Source of the DNA: Atrina japonica
Lineage: Eukaryota; Mollusca; Bivalvia; Pterioida; Pinnidae
DNA: 64,000 nucleotides
Direction: 5' to 3'
NCBI GenBank assembly: GCA_030159075.1
Contig: BROG01000345.1
Coordinates: 434,001 to 498,000 of the forward strand
Below, in pieces: positions 1 through 13,359 of this stretch. The notes below the pieces were generated by a model. The model saw only the letters and a program-made list of their open reading frames with translations, did not search any database and was not told the DNA's origin. The first letter of the stretch is position 1. Each line of letters opens with the position of its first letter. The position numbers were made by a program, and so were the translations under genes.

Positions 1-1127
1 ATATATAACACATGTAGATCCAGAATAAAAATTCATATACACTGTACCAAAAGCTTGAAAACTACCAAATAATAAAAAGTAAAGATTTTCGATACAAATT
101 ATGATAATATGTATAGACCACTATCAAATTCTCATTTCTCTATGTTCTATTCTTCATGTGAAAAAACACCAAATATATCTATGGATTTCACAGATACATA
201 GAACCTTTATGTAACACTTAGATAAACAATAATGATTGAAAAGTCTAAAATAAAACACTTTTTATCACTACGCCCCCATCTTTCAATACAATAAGTTTCT
301 TCATATTTCACCATATGTTTAATGTTATATGTTTTAACAAGGGCATATGGTTAATAGCACATTCTCTTATTTCAGATTCAATTGCACCTTGCCAAATTTC
401 TATGAAGTGTTAGGGCGTTTTCATCTTTCCCCCTTTTTACAAAGAAAGAATAGTACTTTTGCATTTTTAAAAAAATATATAACAGCTTATATCTGCTGTA
501 CATCAAATTGTGTGTCTGCATTTTTATACCTGTATTAAAAGCCCCAGGTATGTGTCAGTGATTAAAATCTAAAAAGACATACATGTAGATATCTTATCTT
601 ATCTACACCATAAATTGTTTTCTATCTTATTTCACTTTAAAATTATAAATATAATAAACTAAATGACTTAGCAAATCAAAACTAGCAGACATACTTCCTC
701 TGAAATAAAAAGAAAATACTAAGCGATGACATTATACAATATATATAGGTATATATAGTAACGTATGTAAAAATTAACACTATCAGGCCAGGAATTTGAA
801 GTCATAAAAGTTTAACCTCGACCTAACATTTCAATGGCTTTTAATTTACATGGGTCTGAAAATGTCAAATTCACATACCGTACCAAGATATGCTTATCCA
901 CCGATAATGAGAATATTCTCCGCGAAATGTTTAAAATGCTTGATATCTTGATAAGAACTTGATTCTATATATAAATCTCTCTTTTTTTGTCAAAAAATCT
1001 AAAATAGAATTTCATGGTTTCAAACTGAATTTAATCCATCTTAATTTAAAATTCCCTTGATATGTACTGTAAGCAAAAGGTTAGATGTACTTTTTCAAAA
1101 CATTAACTGATTATATAATAAAAAAAT

Positions 1128-1178
1128 TCTGTCTCTCTCTTTTTTCTGTCTGTCCATCTGTCTCTCTCTCTCTCTCAT
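1128..1178. repeat. CT-rich microsatellite
   Basis: Imperfect (CT)n/(CTGT)n tract, with a pure CTCTCTCTCTCTC run at its right end. Confidence 0.85.
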
Positions 1179-1930
1179 TCTACTTCTAAAATTTTGATTG
1201 TAAGCTTAATACTTTAACTACTAACTACTAGTAATTTCTGCTTGGGTTATTTAAGAATGAATGTATACATTTGAGCAGATGAATTTATAAACAGTTGAGG
1301 TAAATATTTTTAAAATTCTGATGGGTAAGGTTAAAGGTAATGGCAACATCTTAAGTTTTGGCATGTCCAAACTAGGTACTAATGACAAATTAATCATTCT
1401 GTCTGATAATGAGGAAGGTAAAAACCTTAATGCTAGAAAATCTATAGTACAGATGTTTGTATCTGGCATCTCAGTTTTTTGTTGTTTTGATCTAACTTTT
1501 TATGAATTAAAATTGAACGCAATTCTCTATCAGTTTTTGCCTTTCTTGATAAAGAAACATGATTTTATAGAAAGAAAAATGTTGATATTTATACATGGAA
1601 CGATTTTAATCAGTTACATGTCAAACAAAACATGAAAATATTTGTTTGTGAAACACATTTGCTGTTTGACAGCAACAAGGTCAGCCAAGGACAAACTTAA
1701 TTCCAGGGTAAGGTTGAAGGTAACAGTTGAGGTCAGAGGTGGTCTTTCAAGACAGTTCTCACTGTAGTAAATCTGCAGTGACCAACCAATTATTATACAT
1801 CAGCACTAACAAAAGAACACAAAGACCTAGACAAGTACATAATTTCTAACCATCTATAAAACACACAGAATAGATATCATCCATTCTTATATTTGAACTA
1901 TACAACTATTGGACACTAAATCTGACAGTG

Positions 1931-2178
1931 TTTGTTTGTTTTTAATGGTGTTTTACTCAACACAACAGTTTTTCAGTTATATGATGGTGGCCTGCTTTTA
2001 ATGATGGAGGGGAGAACCCAGTTACACTGTACCAGGGAAGAGACCACTGGCCTTCCTCAAGTAAACTGGCAAATACTGGAAAACCTTGCCACAAAATCAA
2101 CTTAGGTTCTAGCGGGGCTTGAAACCTGTGCTAATCAGAGTTGAGAGACATCATGGCTGATGCTCTAAATGCTCATCC
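1931..2178 (-). mobile_element. tRNA-derived SINE, family B
   Basis: Read on the minus strand it has a degenerate tRNA-like head (B-box-like AGGTTTCAAGCCCC) and then the body shared with copies at 31.5, 40.0 and 41.9 kb: a segment meaning 'tttgccagtttacttg...ggtggtctcttcc', then 'gttctc(c)cctcca' and 'ataactgaaa' near the 3' end. It is diverged, so an old insertion. Confidence 0.65.
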
Positions 2179-2844
2179 ATGGAGAAGCCCATGGACAGCT
2201 TTGACAGTATTATCAAGAGCTGTCACACAAATGAAACTGGAGGCATCCCATGTTGAACAGTTTGTTTCTGAAAACATCATTTAGAGTTCTGATCTGTTCT
2301 GATTTGTTCTACATAAAAGAAATTTATTGAAATATTTTATGTTAATGTAGCTTTCTATCTGATATTTCTGTACCTAAAACATATAGTATTTCATTAGAAT
2401 ATCAATATACTACTCCAAAAATATGGCCCTATATATTTCAACACTAAGTATATAGTTACCAATTTTGACATAAAATCTCTTTGAAGTTATCCCCCAATCT
2501 CTCCTACAAAACTAATGTATGAAATACACCTAACACATCTATCTAGTAATAGTTTTCTCATAGTAGGTGTGATGGTTTTGTAACACTCGGTTATCATTTT
2601 GATCCGAGTTACAAAATAAAAGTAATCGTTGTTGTAACACAGATTGATCTTCATACTCATTACATTTACTTTTACTTCATTTTAAATTCTAGAACCAAAT
2701 TTGACCAGTGATATGTTAATACATGTATGAGATGTCAAACATTGCAATATTTAATTGTTTTCCATTTGCGTTGACAAACTTTCATTTGAATAATATTATT
2801 TTGTTTATATGTACTGCAGAACTTTTAGATGTATAATTTGTATT

Positions 2845-2863
2845 GGGGGGTGGGGGGGTGGGG
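2845..2863 (+). other. Long G-run tract with G-quadruplex potential
   Basis: G6-T-G7-T-G4 on the plus strand. There are three runs separated by single T, but the runs are long enough to be split into four G-tracts. It is an isolated GC-rich feature in AT-rich DNA. Confidence 0.7.
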
Positions 2864-3349
2864 TGTTCTTCAATTGATCTATATTACAAACTGCCTTCCC
2901 ATGTGCATTATTTGAGGTCATTTGATTATGACCTAATGACCATACAACTGTTTGACGTGCCATTAAATTGTGATTTCATAATGGAAAAATCTGCCAAAAT
3001 GTGTCATGTCAGGGCTTTCGCAAAAGGTCAATTTCGATCTTTGGTCTCAGAATATCTTTGTCTGTTTGTCCATTTGTTTAGCTTGCAAGGTTTTGGTGTC
3101 CATTAATTAAGTCCAGTTTCTTTTCGTAAAAATTTAACCAAATCTGGTCTATCATTCAGCAATATCTACCAGAGTTATGGGACTTTAAAATCTTCATGAA
3201 TTATTTTGCTCTCAGGAGCTTAGTGTTTTCTCAAGCATATCTTGTTATATTGTTTTACATTTCAGATACCTCTATTAATTGTATTTAAGGTTACACTTCA
3301 CAATTTTTAGTATCATTTCTTGGTGGTCAATTCATTTGCAACAATATAT

Positions 3350-3613
3350 TGATGTTTAACATCACATTCAAGAATCTTTCACTCATATGGAGATGTCACC
3401 AAATGCCAGTGAAGGACTTCAAATTTTGGCCTATGCCCGGCACTAACGGCCATTGAGCCACGAGGGTTCTTTAATGTGCCAATACCTACTGTGACATGGG
3501 ACCTCTGTTTTTACTGTCTCATCCGAAGGACAGGAAAAGCCAGCCGCCTCCACTGAGGCTCGAACCCATGACCCTCCGGTTGCGAACCGAGCACTCTACC
3601 GCGGAGCCACAAC
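3350..3613 (-). mobile_element. tRNA-derived SINE, family A, near full length
   Basis: On the minus strand the tRNA-like head (from about 3613) has an A-box-like TGGCTCCGCGGTAGAGTGC and a strong B box GGGTTCGAGCC. The family body follows, including the segments read on the plus strand as 'actgtgacatgggacct', 'gagggttctttaatgtgcc' and 'ctttcactcatatggagatg'. The tail is at the left end. The same body recurs at 5.7, 9.2, 11.9, 16.3, 18.3 and 40.8 kb. Confidence 0.85.
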
Positions 3614-4398
3614 ATTTACAAGGAAGAGCCAGGTGCACACACAAACCATCTCTAAACACATTGATGCTCTTTGATCAAACATGTCTTGAACTTAAATTAC
3701 TCTCACAATTTAAGTTGTTCAAATTACTTATCCATGTATAGGACAAAGAAAAACCTCACATGTGATTGATTTCCAAAAAGAAAAAACTATCAAGGATGGG
3801 TCAAATTAAACATCAAATTGGTACATGTTTTTTAAAGTGTCAAATTTAAAAAAATGTCCACAAGTTTTTAATCTTAGAATTCAAAACAAGTGAAATGATT
3901 TATTTGCGTGATAAGACAAACAGACCACCAACAACTTTTACCATTTCAAAATTTCAATGCAATAATACCTACTTTCTCTCACAACATCTGATCTTTGACA
4001 AACTAAAGGAAGAGTCAACAAATTAGGTTAGTTTTTATTTGTGTGGTTAAAACATGCATACAATCAATGTACATGAAGAATTAGGCACTGATGCAAAGGT
4101 TATAAAAGTTATTCATTCTTTTAAATGCGTTGTAATATATTCCATATTACGTGCAAATAATACCTGCACTGTGCACATCCTCTGGTTATAACCTTGTTAG
4201 AATTGTGCTTATAAAACACATAACGAACAACCATGACTCATGTTAGACAGTGATGTTGTCAGAGATAAAAATCTTTTTATCATATTGTATGTCTTGATTA
4301 AATGATGTGCAGTATTGTAGTCAACCATGATCCCATCATAACTCTACTTTCATTTCATCCCTGGGATCTACATCATTCTTTTCAGTACCACAACTATA

Positions 4399-4439
4399 TG
4401 TGTGTGTGTGTGTATATGTATGTATGTATATATATATAT

Positions 4440-4503
<64 letters not shown>

Positions 4504-4511
4504 ACACACAC
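4399..4511. repeat. Composite TG/TA/CA microsatellite
   Basis: Alternating purine-pyrimidine tract of TG, TA and CA blocks, more than 110 bp. The apparent open frames through it are repeat artefacts. Confidence 0.95.
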
Positions 4512-4524
4512 TGGTAATACACAC

Positions 4525-4713
4525 ACACAATGGAATCTTGTTATGTAAAAACTGAATGTCTCAAAATTCCAGTTATGTCAAAGTTGAATGACCTGTCTTG
4601 ATTTTTATGGGTAGATATATATTTGTTGATTAAAATTTCAGTTATCTTGCATTCTTGATATCTCATAGTAATATGGGTGGTCCTTTAAATATCGAAATAA
4701 CGAGATTCTACAC
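4525..4713 (+). mobile_element. MITE-like TIR element, 'GGAATC' family
   Basis: Starts with 'caatggaatcttgttatgt' and ends with a roughly inverted 'cgaaataacgagattcta'. The same family appears at 14378-14548 (opposite orientation) and 38104-38275. No coding capacity. Confidence 0.5.
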
Positions 4714-5711
4714 TATATTATATATGTTGTGTGTGTGTGTGTTTGCTCTACCTCAGTATTGTGTCATTCTCTTAAACAGTGACATCAGCAGCTTTTCAAA
4801 GAGAGGCTAAAAGTTTGATCTATGCTATACCTTTATTCCAATGGGGTAAGGATTCATTATCATGCTATTCTTATCATGACACAAAAAAAATATCTCATTT
4901 AAAAGGCTTTCATTTCATTTGCCAACCAAATGTTGAGAAATTTAGAGAAACAGTCTAAGAATTTAAAGAGAAATTAAGTTTCTGTGGTGAAAAAAAGTCC
5001 ATTTCATGTCTACCATGACACAGGGCCAAGTATTTCAGTCTCGTCATGTTGGAGAACCGATTTTTTCATGTTTTTGTAACTGAAAAATTGTTGAGAGTGG
5101 CATAAAACATGAGTATATAACAAACAAACAAGAAAAAAACTAACAAACATGTAAAAAAACAAACAAAAGTTTAACTTATATATTCTATAAATCATATATC
5201 CATGCCACAAAATTTTAATATATCCATGTATGAGGTATAAGGATGAATTTGAAATGAACAATAAAACCTACATGTATCAACGGCAAGAGAGAAAATTCAA
5301 ACATTCTAAAATGAAAAACTTTGTATCTAAGATTTAGATGAAAACATCCTAAACTTTATTCTTTGCAACTATTTAAATCTATAAACACGTTTTACGTTAA
5401 AGTTTTGTGGTCTCATGTATACAAATTCCACAGATGCTCCTGTATTTATTACAGTACAATTACCACAGTAGGAAAAACGACACGAACAAAACAACACGCA
5501 AGTTTCTATTTTCCTACCATTAAATGAAAGCAATAAATCTAAAAGAATATATGTGAAGAATAAACACCTGAACTTCAACAACATAAACAAACCTATATAT
5601 GTGAAAACCTTAAATAAAAATATAAACTTGATCCTCTGCTTTATGCATGTGATCAAACCTTAAGTAACCTGACATATCCCCGACATCACTAACTTCTTGT
5701 AGATTGTGGCC

Positions 5712-6050
5712 GATTGTTGTTTTACATCCCGCCAAGAATTTTTCACTTATATTGAGATGTCACCGGCTTCAGGTGAAGTGCTACAGATTCTGACCTGTGC
5801 TATGGACTGACATCAATACAGTGAGGGTTCTTTTACGTGCCACACCTTCTGTGACATGGGACATAGGTTTAAAGTCTCATCCGAAAGACTCATGACTTTA
5901 ACTTAATGTATGCCGAGCGCTTGGTGAAGAAACAGCCACTACCATGTTAAAAGTCTTTAGTACAATGTATGACCCAGAAACAGTTATCAAACCCAGTACC
6001 AGTAATCAAACCCAGTACCTTTCACTAGCGAGTCTACCCCTAGACCACCA
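5712..6050 (-). mobile_element. tRNA-derived SINE, family A
   Basis: Family A body ('tttcacttatattgagatgtcacc', 'gagggttcttttacgtgcc', 'ctgtgacatgggac'), with a tRNA-like head at the right end when read on the minus strand (GGTCTAGGGGTAGACTCGC as A-box region, GGGTTTGATTACTGG as B-box region). There is an insertion or expansion between body and head compared with the copy at 3350. Confidence 0.75.
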
Positions 6051-6657
6051 TAAGTGGTTCTTGTTGATAGTATTTGTTGTATATAAATAAGTCAACAGTA
6101 CAAAACCCAGAGATTGAACTTATAATAACTTCAGTCTGGACTGAAATTGAATTTTACTCAACAATAATAAAATGAAAAAAATTACAAAAACAAAAACAAA
6201 ATACAAGCATATGTACTTTAAAATTTTGAATTTAAAAACATTCCAAATTTGCACCAAATAAAGTACAAAATAATTTCTATGAAAGGTCAAATAAATGTGT
6301 GGAAATTCCTTTACATCAAATTACAAAGAAATGCCAATGACCGCAGCTTTAATAAATATTTCATATTGGAGAGGAATAATCAAGAGTAGGTGTGTACAAG
6401 ATTGAAGTGCAGTGAAGTGCATTATGGGAGTACTTTATAGGTGTCGTGGTGACGGGTATTTATTGCTCAAGATTTATAATGGGTGTTTGTGGTTTTAATT
6501 CATTGTACACATAATATGTCTAAATGTTCTAAGGACCCTGGGGGAAATATATTCCTTTTTAACTTTCACATAAGACTACAAAAGATATTAAAAAAATCCC
6601 AAAACATATTATAAAATTAATCATGGATCAAAAGAAAGTCATTTCTTGGTTACAATG

Positions 6658-6825
6658 TTTTGCTACAGTTGAAACATGGCCTGAATATATACATGTTGCT
6701 TAGAATGGAAACAAAAAGCTCAAAACTTTGCTACAGTTGAAACATATAGACCTACTGAATATTTACATGTTATATATTAAATGGAAACAAAAAGCTTAAA
6801 ACTAGGCAAAGATGAAACAGTTACT
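6658..6825 (+). repeat. Short diverged tandem duplication
   Basis: Two and a half diverged copies of an approximately 75-bp unit with 'ttgctacagttgaaacat' near the start and 'atggaaacaaaaagct' near the end. Confidence 0.6.
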
Positions 6826-7736
6826 TACATGTACTAAGAAGATCAAATATGAATTTAAGTTATTTACAATGTTTTCTATAAGTGTCTGCGAAAAGACAGA
6901 CATCAGAATTACACAGAGCATAAAAAATGTATGAAAGATAATGTTGTCAGTGAAAGTGTAAAATTGTATCTGAAAGAGCATTAACTGTAGGAGAAAGATG
7001 TGGCGAAAGGATTGCAGATGATTGCCTTTATATTGGTTTTAACATAAACATTATTAATTTCATATGGTTATTCAATGATTGTAGGACTAATTCATATTCA
7101 GATTTTATTTGTACAAATATTATCTATAGCTGAAATATGACGGTATAGAAACAGATTAATCCATTCTGACAACCCTCTGATCACCATTACATGTTTTTAA
7201 TCTCCATGACTATTTCTTTGTAAACACTCAAGAAGAACATAACTGAAATAAACAAATCTTACTGGACACAAAAATTGTTTGTTGTTACTGGACAGGAAAG
7301 GTCAAACTAGGACAACACTTTGTACTCATAGCAACTTTAAAAAGAACTCCTACAAAGTCTCATCCATGTGACCTATGACCCTAGGATTTACACTCTTTTG
7401 ATATCCGAGGTCTTATATATATATATATATGACATATTTTATCTGATACAAGTTTTATTATCCACGTCATAATGACCATAAAAAGCCAAAGGTGTGTTAG
7501 TGTACAAAAGAAAAACTCTTCCTGTTGCTGTTAATGATGTTTACTTATCAACCACACACAGGCATTGACACAAAAGTGAAGTGCACAAAAGGTGAGGTAA
7601 CGCCATTCTCTACACCAGGTACATGTAATGCACTGTCACAATACAATAGAAACGCTTTGATCCTAGTCTAGATGTACCCTGTCAACCTCCTCGTAGCTTT
7701 TTGTACAAGTTTATTTGGTTTATATTATCTTATGAT

Positions 7737-7850
7737 ATATTACAACGCCTAGCCATCCTCGAAACATTACAACGCCTAGCCATCCTCCGAAATATTACAA
7801 GGCCTAGCCATCCTCCAAAATATTACAACGCCTAGCCATCATCAGAAATT
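7737..7850 (+). repeat. 28-bp tandem repeat, four copies
   Basis: Four units containing 'attacaacgcctagccatc' in a row, with small differences (CGCC/GGCC, CCTC/CATC). Confidence 0.85.
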
Positions 7851-9177
7851 TGACCTGTTTTAAGGACAGTCTGGATATATCTAAAACAACACCAATGGAT
7901 GCTAAATCAAAAGGTGTTTTTTGATATATAGATGCTGGCAAAGTAATAGACATACTGGTGTACTCAGGTGTAGGTCATTTCTTATGTACATCAACAATTT
8001 CCCCTAAGCTGTATAACAGACACATAATAATGCTTCAGTTTCAATGAACTGAAAACTTGTTTTTTCTTTTGTTTGTTTGAAGGCGACATCTGATGCGTTA
8101 TCTCTGTTTTCTAGCCATATCATGCTATAAAAATAAATCAAACAATGTATAATTTTCAACACTTTTAAATAATGACCGTCTATGGCTATACACATACATT
8201 ATTTTATTTGACTTTCTACAAGTACGTTCACATTTGTGCAGGTTATAGATCTAAATATTTCTGTCTGATCTGACAGCAATATGTCAGCTACATTGTATTT
8301 ATCTGAATTGTCTTGTTTATGTGTTTTCCTGTTGTTTTAAGTTCTGCTAATTTTTCACCTGGCAACATCTACTGCAAAAAGTGTCCTATAACTTTAGACC
8401 TGTACTGTATATTTCTACCAATGACGTTAGAGTTCTAACATGATCCACAACTTGAGAGCTTAGTTTTAACTTCTAAGTCCACTCTAAAAGATACACGACT
8501 TTCGCCTATGTTGAGTGTTGGCAAGGAAACAGTTACTATACCATAAAAAAGCTCCCACATGACATGCCTCTGACTCAGCCTTCTGCTTTCTACATGCATA
8601 TGAGGGTGAGGGGTACATACAAACTGTAATGTTCATCCAGAACATAGCAGAATAATCAATGATTACAGAGCTCAACTCTAATCAACATTTTTACACATTC
8701 CATCAAATTAAATGAACCTCAACCAATCTTCTTAACCACAGCATTGAAAATATGCCTAGTTAAAGACAGGGTCATTATTGCAAAAATCTGTATCGTTGGA
8801 TGTGCATAGAATCATAAGACATTCAAACTATGAGAGTTTTGTTGATGTCTGAGCAACAGAATCAGCTAAACCAACCAGAGTGAGGGAAAAATTTAAAAAC
8901 CACTCGTCCCTAGACACTTACAGCTTGTCCTAAATTTTTACAAACTTTTATAAAAACTATTGGGACTTATAACAAATTAAAGTATTGTGTTCATGGAAAG
9001 TTTTAGAGACTAAAAAGTAAGATGTTACAGATCTAGAATAAAGATTATTTGTCACTGGGGACGAGTACCCTCGTACATTTTTCTCACCCTGCCAACAAAT
9101 CTTCTTAACTGTTCCTTTGCCAAACACCCAGCATACAAATTGAAAGTCAAGGGGTCTTTCAGATGATACTTGCATCA

Positions 9178-9330
9178 AGGTCCCATGTCATGGTAGGCAT
9201 GGCACGTAAATGAACCCTAACTACATTGGCATCCGTCCATAGCACAGGTCAGGATTTAAGGCACTTCACCAAAAGCTAGCGACATCTCCATATAAGATAG
9301 AAATTTCTTACCAGGATGTAAACACACAAT
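9178..9330 (+). mobile_element. SINE family A fragment
   Basis: Inverse orientation to the copies at 3.4 and 5.7 kb: 'gtcccatgtcatgg', 'ggcacgtaaatgaaccct', 'gacatctccatataag' and a final 'accaggatgtaaac'. The tRNA head is absent (truncated). Confidence 0.65.
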
Positions 9331-11841
9331 GAAACAAATAATAAAGCTGGAACCAGGATGTTATATTAGTAATTGAAAGGTGTATAAAGGAACAGCTTAG
9401 AAATAATGGACCCTCACTTGAACAAAATTCACAACACCGGCATACATTATAGATCTGAGATACAAGTTATGATTTATTTTTATATTAAATGTAAACGCAC
9501 TCACATGTCATACAGATGGGAGCTTTTAAATTGATAAGTTCTTGAAATAAGAACTTCTTTCGTGCAAATTTTACAGTTGCTCAGCATGGCAAAAGATAAC
9601 AGATTTTGTGAGTGAACTGTTTAGATTATCAAAACAAAGACAGCCTGAACACCAACATAAAGAAATTACATGTGTATCTGATGTTCGTCACTAAAGGTTA
9701 TGTATATGTACAAAATGATGCGGATGCTGCTCATCTTTTCATATACACCATTCCAGATGTATTTATATGATGTTGCTATCTGATGCTCAGAGCTCAGAAT
9801 CTGCAAGATCCAAGTGTTTGTTATTGTGTAATGATACACAATGAACAATAACAAACCTTCAGACTGGAGGCTTTATTATATAATATAGATCAGCAATCTG
9901 TAAGCAATAATATGAGAAAAGCTAATAAAACTTAAATCAAGATGTAGGTAAAATTTGTGGGTCGATAAAATAATCCATAAAGAATAACCTGATAGAGGAG
10001 AAAAGCAATCACTCTTTTTTTTTGCATACTAACTTTACTGTGTTACCAGAGACATAATTTAGCTAAAGAAGAAACATTGAAAAATAAAATTTTGTTAACC
10101 TTCTTTTGAGGGAGGAGTTTCATGGCAATCACGCTGTTTCATTTCATTTTGAATTTTTGCGTAACTAAGGGACTACATTTACATAGTTCTTACTAGTAGA
10201 AAAATGAGAAATGACCACAAGGCAAAACTGCTTAATGCAGAGGTGATTCCAAAGGATCCTAAATTAATCTCTGAAAAGGCAATATTGCCATTAGTAAATT
10301 TTGACATTTAATCATAAGGTTCATTGTCACCAACCAAACCACATGTATTCTCAAAATGTGGCAGTTCTCTTTGACTGTCTGAATGAAAGTCAAAGTTAAG
10401 CAGCTACAATCAAAATTCATTTTACATACCGTACATGGTTTAGTCAAAAAGCAAAAAAAACCAAAAAACCAAAAAAAACCAGAATTTAATTGAAGGTCCA
10501 AAATATGACTAAATATCCTACCGATGCATCTTTAAGTCAGGCCCCTCCGCTCATCTACCTAAACAGGATTTACATACAATGTATGTACATGTACCTAACT
10601 GTTTTTGATACAATATATCTCTATAGTAAATGTAATTTCAATGACAACATTCTAACAGTTTAAGCAGACTATAGGTATGCCTTATTTCAGATAAACTACA
10701 ATCTGGCTGCATCAAATGTTTAGAAAGACTTCCAGATATATACCTAAATCTTCACCCACTGTTCTACATGAATATCAAACAATATCAATTGGGAAAACTT
10801 TTTCATCATTAAAAGATCATTCCATGCCAAACTTAGTTTATAGTTTCCATGTGAACCTTAAAGAAACTGTGAAAACTTGAACATTTACCAGATGACAGAA
10901 AGTGTACAACAGTATCTACAAGGGCTCACAAAGATGTACGCTGAAATACAACATCACCTTTAAACACAAATACAGATATATAGAATTTAATTAAGGCTTG
11001 CTGTACAAGGCTAGAACAAGCGTATCACGTTTTCATTTCCAAAACACTTTTTATATCAATAAACATGTTAATTTTGTGACTTTTATGGTCAATTACATTA
11101 TAGGAAATGCACATACATGTTTTAAACTATTATAGAAGCTGAAATGAAGCCAACCATGTTAACCCTGTATTATGTAAATGTTCTTTGTGTTTGTTCTTCT
11201 TGTAAAAATGTTTAAGTGCTATTTACACCATAAGTGCTGCGAGGTTCGTCACTTCGGGTATAAATTATTACACACTTCCTCTTTCATCTTTGACAGACAA
11301 CATTTGTACAACCAAAGTAAATCGAGCCTTGGTTTGATGATGTTACTCAAATTTTGTGACTGTACATATTAATTAAAGTGTTTCACTGTCTGTCCCTTTG
11401 AATAGGAATTCATTTAACCTTTGTCATGGAAAGTTTGTAAATTTATTTGAATCAAGTGATTCAAATAATGACCAATTTAAAATATAGGTCGAAGTCATCT
11501 GATCTGATTAATTTTTGCTTCATCTGAACTGGTGAATGTCAATCAAAGAGTTTATTGCCCTTGAATATTTCCTTTTAATCCCCCTCAAATTTTAATGACT
11601 GAAATAAGAGTATTCCCTCTTTAAAATTCAAGTAGACTCAAATTAACATTTCTGATATAAAAAACAAATACTGCACCTGTACAACCCATGTCCTTTAAAT
11701 GACCATACTAGGGTCATAGAATATTGGCAGCACCTGCCTACAGGGGTTTAAAATCTCATAAATGACACAAAAAGAAACAGAATCCAGCCCAATTTGTAAC
11801 AATTTTTATAGCGAAAATCATATAGCTGAAAAAGTAATGTG

Positions 11842-12072
11842 GAGGGGTCTACATGTACCAAGATAAAATGGAACATGTTTACAGACACAACAAGTCTAAT
11901 ACAGATTGGATGATGTATTGTTGTTTAACGTCCCACTCAAGAATCTTTCACTCATATGGAGACGTCGCCAAATGCCGGTGAAGGGCTTCAAATTTTGGCC
12001 TATGAAATAGACCGTATTGTTTTGGCTTCTGACATGACACAGATGTGCCACTTCGCCTCGGTAGACCTATAA
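11842..12072. mobile_element. TIR element interrupted by a SINE
   Basis: The right end 'ctcggtagacctata' and the internal 'tgtgccacttcgcc' match the intact relative at 62970-63202. The left end ('aggggtctacatgtacc') is a degenerate form of the same inverted repeat. A SINE fragment (11921-12004) sits inside, so this element is the older of the two. Confidence 0.65.
11921..12004 (-). mobile_element. SINE family A 3' fragment, nested
   Basis: Only the tail-proximal part of family A is present ('ttgtttaacgtcccactcaa' through 'cttcaaattttggcctatg'). It is 5'-truncated and lies within the TIR element at 11842-12072. Confidence 0.75.
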
Positions 12073-12301
12073 GTAGGTATCAGATACATGTATGATTCAA
12101 AATATTTCTTTATCTAACCATTAATGACTTTGTATATACCTGCACCATGCACTGATCTGAACAGTTACCTTTCAAATGGATAAATCTTGTTTTCTAATGA
12201 CTAATACAATTCATCTGATATGATATATACATGTACAGATATACCAGGAAAATGTTTTCCTTTCACTAGAGCTGAATGTAATGATAAAGATTACTATTTA
12301 C

Positions 12302-13215
12302 CTCAATAATTTCTTGTAAACTTCTGACATAAGTTTTCTCTGTTTCCACAATCTCTGCAATGACTCGTTGCACACGCGTAACATATTTTTGAGGACTGGT
12401 ACTGTCTCTAAGTGACGCTGAGTGACGCGAGGGTGTCCCTGAAATTGATGATCTCCCTTGCGACTGAACCAAGGATGACGAGACTGTTGAAGAGTTTGGT
12501 GTTTGACAGAAAGAAGAATCTGGAGTACTTGAAATAGACGACTCACTACACTGGCTGATATCTGTATTACTGACAAAGCTATTGTTTCTGGATGAGACTT
12601 CATTCTGATTACTGTCGGACACACTAATCTGAGATAAATTATTTGATTTTGATACATTATCATCACTTGACGAAAGATTTTTAGGAAAATGCTTTCTATT
12701 GCTATTTTGATCCAAAGAATCAGCATCACATTTTTCTTTGTTTTCTTTATCAGTGTCCATTAAGGTCACTGCATCACCTGTACTCTCTTCAGGTGTATCA
12801 TCATCAATAAACAGAATCTTATCCAGGTTTTTTTCTATATTAGAGTGAGCTTTATTTCTGGGTTCGTACTCTGACAAGTTTGGTCGTTTACTGATATGTC
12901 TTGGTAATGACGATGTTGATGATGATGACATTGAGCTAACACTTAATGGTCTCTTTTTGCTGTCATTTGATTGGTCATTATCCTGACAACCTGACTCCAT
13001 ACTATAGTTTGAACTGGAATGACTACAGTTTTCTGCGTCTATCTTTATGACTGGTGTTGATTGTGGATGAGATGATTCCTGACTAGATGGACTGTCATCA
13101 GAAGTAATGGCATGATGATCCGACTGGTCCTTCTCATTTTGGTCTTGGTGAATATTTCCTGATGCTATTCTATCATAGATGGACATCAAAGATGGCGCTA
13201 ATTCAAGGGATGAAC
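12302..13215 (-). CDS. Internal exon of a PLEKHG1/2/3-like RhoGEF (Ser-rich linker and start of DH domain)
   Basis: Minus-strand exon of 914 bp (two bases plus 304 codons), open throughout. The acceptor is a pyrimidine-rich tract ending TTCTTCCAG before 13215, and the donor after 12302 is GAG|GTAAAT, close to consensus. The peptide starts SSLELAPSLMSIYDRI and then runs through about 240 residues of Ser/Asn/Asp/Gln-rich, apparently disordered sequence with a poly-Ser patch (SMSSSSTSS), a basic stretch (HISKRPN) and an acidic one (IDDDTPEES). It ends with RVIAEIVETEKTYVRSLQEI, which fits the first helix of a Dbl-homology domain as found in PLEKHG1-3, where the family has an E-I-x-E-T-E-x-T-Y-V core. 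DH-PH proteins of this group activate Rho GTPases at the cell cortex. The exon stops in phase 0 just after helix 1, so the catalytic core must be in exons not recognised here. The family call is recognition from memory; another DH subfamily is the main alternative. Confidence 0.85.
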
Positions 13216-13359
13216 CTGGAAGAAAGGAAATACAAAAACTATGATTGAAGCTACTAAAAGTTTTATCAATAAAATATGGAAACTTAGTTATGATATAATC
13301 CTAAATGCAGTGTATATCATTATAAGGTTGTGACTCTGGTAAGTCAAACATCCATTAAT

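Larger units (their letters stand above)
1..12301 (-). other. Presumed intron 3' of the RhoGEF exon
   Basis: This follows the donor after 12302 and has no recognisable coding sequence. I looked for the remaining DH helices and the PH domain on the minus strand and did not recognise them, but exons under about 60 codons could be missed by eye. It contains two SINE families, a G-rich run, a composite dinucleotide tract, two short tandem repeats and a nested MITE. The stretches 180-1120, 6060-6650, 6830-7730, 7860-9170 and 9340-11840 show only AT-rich single-copy sequence. Confidence 0.55.

Noticed and set aside
2843..3106. 87-codon frame starting at the G-run
   Set aside because: It begins inside the G-run with no family match or splice support.
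3540..3613. Possible tRNA gene on the minus strand
   Set aside because: Same reason: it is the head of a SINE whose body continues to about 3350.
12298..12729. Second open frame of 143 codons on the minus strand within the RhoGEF exon
   Set aside because: It is a frame shadow of the exon 13215-12302: it has no protein-like composition and disrupts the DH match.
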